Assembly: GCF_013364155.1 (NCBI RefSeq)
Contig: NZ_CP054916.1
Coordinates: 5,143,001-5,207,000, forward strand
DNA length: 64,000 nucleotides
Direction of reading: 5' to 3'
Origin: Streptomyces sp. NA02950
GTDB taxonomy: Bacteria > Actinomycetota > Actinomycetes > Streptomycetales > Streptomycetaceae
Part shown: positions 60,138 to 64,000 of the stretch, one piece after another
Layout of the letters: every line of letters begins with the position of its first letter
Position numbering within the stretch: the first letter of the stretch is position 1
Position numbers and translations under genes: made by a program
Notes under the pieces: generated by a model
What the model was told of the DNA's origin: nothing
The model's input: only the letters and a program-made list of their open reading frames with translations
Database searches by the model: none

Positions 60138-61355
60138 TCACCAGGTGACCGGCAGGGCCTCCAGCGGGCGTACCACCACGTTCTGCTGGTACCGCAGCTC
60201 CGACGGATGGACCGCCAGCCGCACCCCGGGGAAGCGCTCGAAGAGCCGGCGGGCCCCGATCTCCGTGATGATCTTGGCGAGATGGGCCCCGGAGCAGTAG
60301 TGGATGCCGAAGCCGAAGCTCAGATGGGCCGGTTTGGCGCGGTCGAGGTCCAGTTCGTCGGGGTGGTCGGGGAACTGGCCCCGGTCACGGTTGGTGGACA
60401 TCACCGAGATGATGACCACCTCGTCGGCCGGAATGGTGACCCCGCCGATCTCCACCGGTTCGGTGGTGACGCGCTGGAGGGCGTTGCTGATCGGGCCGAC
60501 GTAGCGGATCAGTTCGTCCATCGCGGCGCCCCAGCGGCCCGGTTCGGCGAGCAGCCGCCGCCGCTCCTCCGGGTGGGTGAGCAGGGCGGCGATGACCCCG
60601 CCGACGAGGCTGGCGGTGGTGTCGTTGCCGCCGGTCATCAGGGCGAAGCCGGTGGACAGGATCTCGGTGGGGGTCAGCCGCCGTTCGGCGTCGGCGTGGA
60701 TGAGGGAGGACAGCAGATCCTCACCCGGCTCGCGCTCCTTCGCCGCGATGAGCGAGGACATATACGCGGACAGATCCTGGATGTTGCGGTCCAGGACCCC
60801 CGAGGTGTCGGTCGGGGAGAACGTCCGCAGCGCCTGTGACCAGCGCAGGAAGTCCGGCCAGGCGTCCGCGGGCACACCCATCAGCTCGGCGATGACGATG
60901 ACGGGCAGCGGATCGGCGTAGCCCGCGATCAGATCGGTGCGGGTCCGGCCCGCCATCCGGTCGAGCAACTCGTCGGCGATCTCCAGGATCCGCGGCCGCA
61001 GCGCCTCGGCGCGGCGCGGGGTGAAGGCGAAGCTGATGGCCTTGCGCAGCGGGGTGTGGCGCGGGGGTTCGAGGTTGGCCAGATGGTTGGCCTCCTCGGG
61101 GGGAGGGGTCAGGGTCCGTCCCGAGCGGCGGGACATCAACTGGTAGTGAACATGGATGTCGCGGCTGAAGCGGGGGTCGGCGAGCGCGGCCTTGGCGTCG
61201 TCGTAGCGGGTCACCACCCAGGCGCGGCCGCCGTCGGGCAGCGCGATCTCGCACACCGGGCGTTCCTCGCGGACGTGCTCCAGCACCGGATACGGGTTCT
61301 GGGTGAACTCGTTGGTGAGCATCCAGTACTTGGAGAGTGTCCGTGTGGCGGCCAT
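60138..61355 (-). CDS. cytochrome P450
   Basis: 405 residues from ATG 61355 with GAGGGGG upstream. I-helix GFALMTGGNDTTASLVGG, ExxR region DELIRYVGPI, haem loop FGFGIHYCSGAHLAKIITE with the Cys ligand. No ferredoxin next to it, so it borrows redox partners. Function unknown. Confidence 0.94.
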   Translation of the reverse strand: MAATRTLSKYWMLTNEFTQNPYPVLEHVREERPVCEIALPDGGRAWVVTRYDDAKAALADPRFSRDIHVHYQLMSRRSGRTLTPPPEEANHLANLEPPRHTPLRKAISFAFTPRRAEALRPRILEIADELLDRMAGRTRTDLIAGYADPLPVIVIAELMGVPADAWPDFLRWSQALRTFSPTDTSGVLDRNIQDLSAYMSSLIAAKEREPGEDLLSSLIHADAERRLTPTEILSTGFALMTGGNDTTASLVGGVIAALLTHPEERRRLLAEPGRWGAAMDELIRYVGPISNALQRVTTEPVEIGGVTIPADEVVIISVMSTNRDRGQFPDHPDELDLDRAKPAHLSFGFGIHYCSGAHLAKIITEIGARRLFERFPGVRLAVHPSELRYQQNVVVRPLEALPVTW

Positions 61356-61614
61356 GCCGTCCCCCTCAGCTGTCCGGTAGGCGCTGTCCGGTAGGTGCTC
61401 CTGCCTCCCCGCGACCCTAGGCCCGGCCCCCGCTCCGCACAGATGTGATGCAAAGACTTCGAAGCGGGCCCCCGGCGGCCCCACCCGCCTCCGCCCCGAA
61501 CTCCGTCCCGATCTCTGCCATTCGGCAGAGGTGGCAGCCCCGCGGCCCGTCCTACTCTCGGCTCATCAGCGTAGGCAGGCGTAAGCACCGCCCGGCACAG
61601 GGAGAGTGAGCCGC

Positions 61615-62379
61615 GTGAGCGCGACGATTTCGACGGAGACGGAACTGGCCGCCCGAGCGGTGAACGTCCACAAGCTCTATGGCACCGGCGATGCCCAAGT
61701 CGCCGCCCTGCGGGGGGTGAATGTGGAGCTGCGCCGCGGTCAATTCACCGCGATCATGGGTCCTTCGGGTTCCGGGAAGTCGACCCTGATGCACTGCCTC
61801 GCCGGTCTTGATTCGGTGAGCGAGGGCGATGTGTATGTGGCCGACATGAAGGTCAACGGAATGAGCGACAAGGAGTTGACCCGGCTTCGCAGGGAGCGTA
61901 TCGGATTTATTTTCCAGCAATTCAATTTGCTGCCGATGCTGACCGCGGAGGAGAACATCCTGCTGCCGCTCGCCATCGCGAAGCGCAAGCCCTCGCCCGA
62001 GTGGCTCCAACAGGTGATCGACACGGTGGGGCTGAGCGAGCGGCTGGGCCACCGGCCGTCGGAGCTGTCCGGCGGGCAGCAGCAGCGGGTGGCGTGCGCG
62101 CGGGCGCTGGTGTCCCAGCCCGAGGTGATCTTCGCCGATGAGCCGACCGGCAATCTGGACTCGCGGTCCGGTGCCGAGGTGCTGAGCTTCCTGCGCAACT
62201 CCGTGCGGACGCTGGGCCAGACGATCGTGATGGTCACCCATGACCCGAACGCCGCCTCCTACGCGGACCGGGTGGTGTTCTTCGCCGACGGCCAGGTCGT
62301 GGCCGAGATCACCGAACCGACCGCCGAGGCCGTGCTCGACATGATGAAGAAGATCGACACGCTGGAGAAGGTGGCCTGA
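61615..62379 (+). CDS. ABC transporter ATPase (MacB/LolD-like)
   Basis: 254 residues from GTG 61615 (GGGAG upstream; GTG 61606 also possible). Walker [18 protein letters not shown]-loop [21 protein letters not shown], signature [16 protein letters not shown], Walker [18 protein letters not shown]-loop [17 protein letters not shown]. Works with the FtsX-type permease encoded in overlap with its stop codon. Confidence 0.95.
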   Translation: MSATISTETELAARAVNVHKLYGTGDAQVAALRGVNVELRRGQFTAIMGPSGSGKSTLMHCLAGLDSVSEGDVYVADMKVNGMSDKELTRLRRERIGFIFQQFNLLPMLTAEENILLPLAIAKRKPSPEWLQQVIDTVGLSERLGHRPSELSGGQQQRVACARALVSQPEVIFADEPTGNLDSRSGAEVLSFLRNSVRTLGQTIVMVTHDPNAASYADRVVFFADGQVVAEITEPTAEAVLDMMKKIDTLEKVA

Positions 62380-64000
62380 TGTTCAAGGCGACTCTCAAGA
62401 GCGTGCTCTCGCGCAAGCTCAGACTGCTGCTGTCGGGGCTCGCGGTGGTGCTGGGCGTCACCTTCGTCTCCGGGGCGTTTGTCCTCCAGGACACCCTGGG
62501 CCGGTCGTTCGACGCCCAGTTCGCCGGCGCGTACGACGACATCGACCTCCAGGTCGCCGCGAAACCGCGGGTCGACGCCGGGGTGGGCGACGCGGCCAGC
62601 GCGCCGGTGGGGCTGGACGCGGGGACGATACGCGAGGTCGCGGGCGTCTCCGGGGTCGGCACGGCCCACGGGGAGGTGCGGGTCGAGGGCGCGCGGGCGC
62701 TCGGCAAGGACGGCAAGGTGGTGCCGGGCACCGGCGGTCCCCGGTACGGCAAGAGCTGGACCGGCGAGACCTCGCTGCTGAAGCTGCGCGAGGGCAAGGC
62801 GCCGGGCCAGGCGGGCGAGGTGGCGATCAACGCCGGACTCGCCGAAAAGGGCCACTTCTCCGTCGGCGACAGCATCGCGGTGCTGACCGGGGAGCCGAAG
62901 CGGACGTTCACCGTCTCCGGCGTCTTCGGATACTCCGGTGACCGGGACTCCATCGGCGGTGAGCAGACCGTCGCGTTCACCGAACCGGTGGCGCAGCGGC
63001 TGATGCTGGGGAAGACGGGCGAGTACTCGGCCGTCACCGTGACCCTCGCCTCCGGCGCGAAGGCCGCCTCCGTGCAGACCGCGCTGAAGAAGGAGCTGGG
63101 CGGCGGCTTCGAGGTGCGCACCGGTGAGGAGCTGTCGAAGAAGTCGGCCGACCGGTCGCGGGACGTACTGGACCTGGTCACCCAGGTGCTGCTGGGCTTC
63201 GCCGCGGTCGCGGTGCTGGTGGGCGTCTTCCTGATCATCAACACCTTCTCCATCATCATCGCCCAGCGGATGCGGGAACTGGCGCTGCTGCGGGCGCTGG
63301 GCGCCAGCCGCCGCCAGATGATCGGGTCGGTGCTGCTGGAGTCGATGGTCATCGGGCTGGTCGCGGCGGTGGTCGGACTCGGGCTCGGGGTGGGGCTCGG
63401 GGCGCTGGGCGCCTCGCTGCTCGCGGACTCCATGGCGGGGCTGGAGGTCGCCGACCTCGCCGTGCCGGCGAGTGCCGTGATCGTGTCGCTGCTGGTCGGT
63501 GTCGGAGTGACGATGCTGGCCGCGCTGTTTCCGGCGCTGCGCGCGGCGAAGGTCCCGCCGATCGCGGTCATCCGCGCCGCCGCGGCCCCGGACCGCAAGC
63601 ACCGCAAGCAGACCTGGACCGGTTCGATCCTGCTGGTGGTGGGCGCGGGGCTGCTGCTGACGGGGCTCATGGGTTCGGGCGACGCCGCGGTGTCCGCCGT
63701 GCTGCCCGGGGTGCTGCTCGCGTTCATCGGGGTCGCGCTGCTCACCCCGCTGATCAGCCGGCCGGCCGTCTGGCTGCTGGGCGGGATGTTCTCCCGTTCG
63801 CTCCCGGGTCAGCTGGGGCGGCGCAACTCGGCGCGCAATCCGCGGCGTACCGCGATCACCGCATCGGCCCTGATGATCGGTGTCGCGCTGGTCACCACGC
63901 TCAGCACGGTGGCCGCGTCGGCGAAGGACAGCGTCAACAACGAGATCTCCGGCAAGCTGACGTCCGAACTGGTCGCCATGGGCGACATCGGCCAGGGCAT
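62379..64000 (+). CDS. FtsX/MacB-type ABC permease, 3' end outside window
   Basis: ATG 62379 overlaps the ATPase stop (TGATG). [41 protein letters not shown] starts the first membrane helix, a large extracytoplasmic domain follows (about 45-255), then FtsX helices (LLGFAAVAVLVGVFLIINTFSIIIAQRMRELALLRALGASRRQMI). A second half begins near residue 420 (LGRRNSARNPRRTAITASALMIGVALVTTLS). Likely exports a lipid or peptide, or does mechanotransmission. Reads to the end of the window without a stop. Confidence 0.92.
   Translation, partial: MFKATLKSVLSRKLRLLLSGLAVVLGVTFVSGAFVLQDTLGRSFDAQFAGAYDDIDLQVAAKPRVDAGVGDAASAPVGLDAGTIREVAGVSGVGTAHGEVRVEGARALGKDGKVVPGTGGPRYGKSWTGETSLLKLREGKAPGQAGEVAINAGLAEKGHFSVGDSIAVLTGEPKRTFTVSGVFGYSGDRDSIGGEQTVAFTEPVAQRLMLGKTGEYSAVTVTLASGAKAASVQTALKKELGGGFEVRTGEELSKKSADRSRDVLDLVTQVLLGFAAVAVLVGVFLIINTFSIIIAQRMRELALLRALGASRRQMIGSVLLESMVIGLVAAVVGLGLGVGLGALGASLLADSMAGLEVADLAVPASAVIVSLLVGVGVTMLAALFPALRAAKVPPIAVIRAAAAPDRKHRKQTWTGSILLVVGAGLLLTGLMGSGDAAVSAVLPGVLLAFIGVALLTPLISRPAVWLLGGMFSRSLPGQLGRRNSARNPRRTAITASALMIGVALVTTLSTVAASAKDSVNNEISGKLTSELVAMGDIGQG

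Overview
The window is high-GC actinobacterial DNA and almost certainly a Streptomyces chromosome. The left third carries a conserved core order: phoU, phoR/phoP, a DUF461 lipoprotein, carD, ispD, ispF, cysS, rlmB, a DoxX protein, a sugar nucleotidyltransferase, msiK and tRNA-Thr. From memory this matches the neighbourhood of phoU and msiK in model streptomycetes; I could not check it by search.

Layout. 1-3735: glycosyltransferase locus, with a three-module enzyme (GT32-like, GT2, Anp1/GT62-like), a secreted protein built from 15-residue NMT...CCPPVN repeats, and a stand-alone GT2. 4143-7454: a 9-Cys mini-protein, phoU, and the phoRP two-component operon facing it across two matching PHO-box triplets. 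An IS30-type element has landed inside the phoP terminator hairpin (7493-8976). 9004-20715: housekeeping genes with clear hairpin terminators, ending with msiK and a DasR-like operator.

20892-36192: a 15.2-kb integrated element sits at the 3' end of tRNA-Thr, bounded by 48-bp direct repeats. It encodes a tyrosine integrase, an XRE repressor, an excisionase-like protein, primase-polymerase, a P-loop helicase, a P27-type terminase small subunit and an HK97-fold major capsid protein. No large terminase, portal, protease, tail or lysis gene is visible, and no TraB/FtsK transfer ATPase. This fits a phage satellite or a strongly reduced prophage better than a conjugative element. It holds two unusual non-coding structures: a cluster of twelve GGGGACGCT-type motifs inside the helicase gene (a candidate origin), and a roughly 57-61-bp-period array of CRISPR-like repeats alternating with unrelated palindromes (31951-32397). 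The right arm is a tightly overlapped minus-strand operon of small membrane, DUF2637 and DUF6907-like proteins.

36193-39080: remnant of a second, pSAM2-like element (truncated integrase, excisionase, frameshifted rep, spdD). 39082-41478: decayed host genes (HemB-like and HemC-like fragments, MFS transporter). 41567-46298: a TetR regulator and a five-gene overlapping operon ferredoxin, ferredoxin reductase, P450, SDR, carboxymuconolactone decarboxylase-like protein. 46400-54000: a graveyard with IS701 and IS5 fragments, an aminoglycoside-phosphotransferase-like pseudogene, an intact IS1380 element with a 4-bp target duplication, a split polymorphic toxin with its putative immunity gene, an orphan antitoxin and a kinase pseudogene. 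54193-64000: ordinary accessory genes (PAP2 phosphatase, hydrolase, MarR, MerR/SDR pair, DUF4142, a second P450, and an ABC transporter running off the end).

The core genes show how phosphate sensing is wired: PhoR phosphorylates PhoP, PhoP would bind the PHO boxes, and PhoU modulates signalling. The accessory half records repeated integration at one tRNA and later decay.
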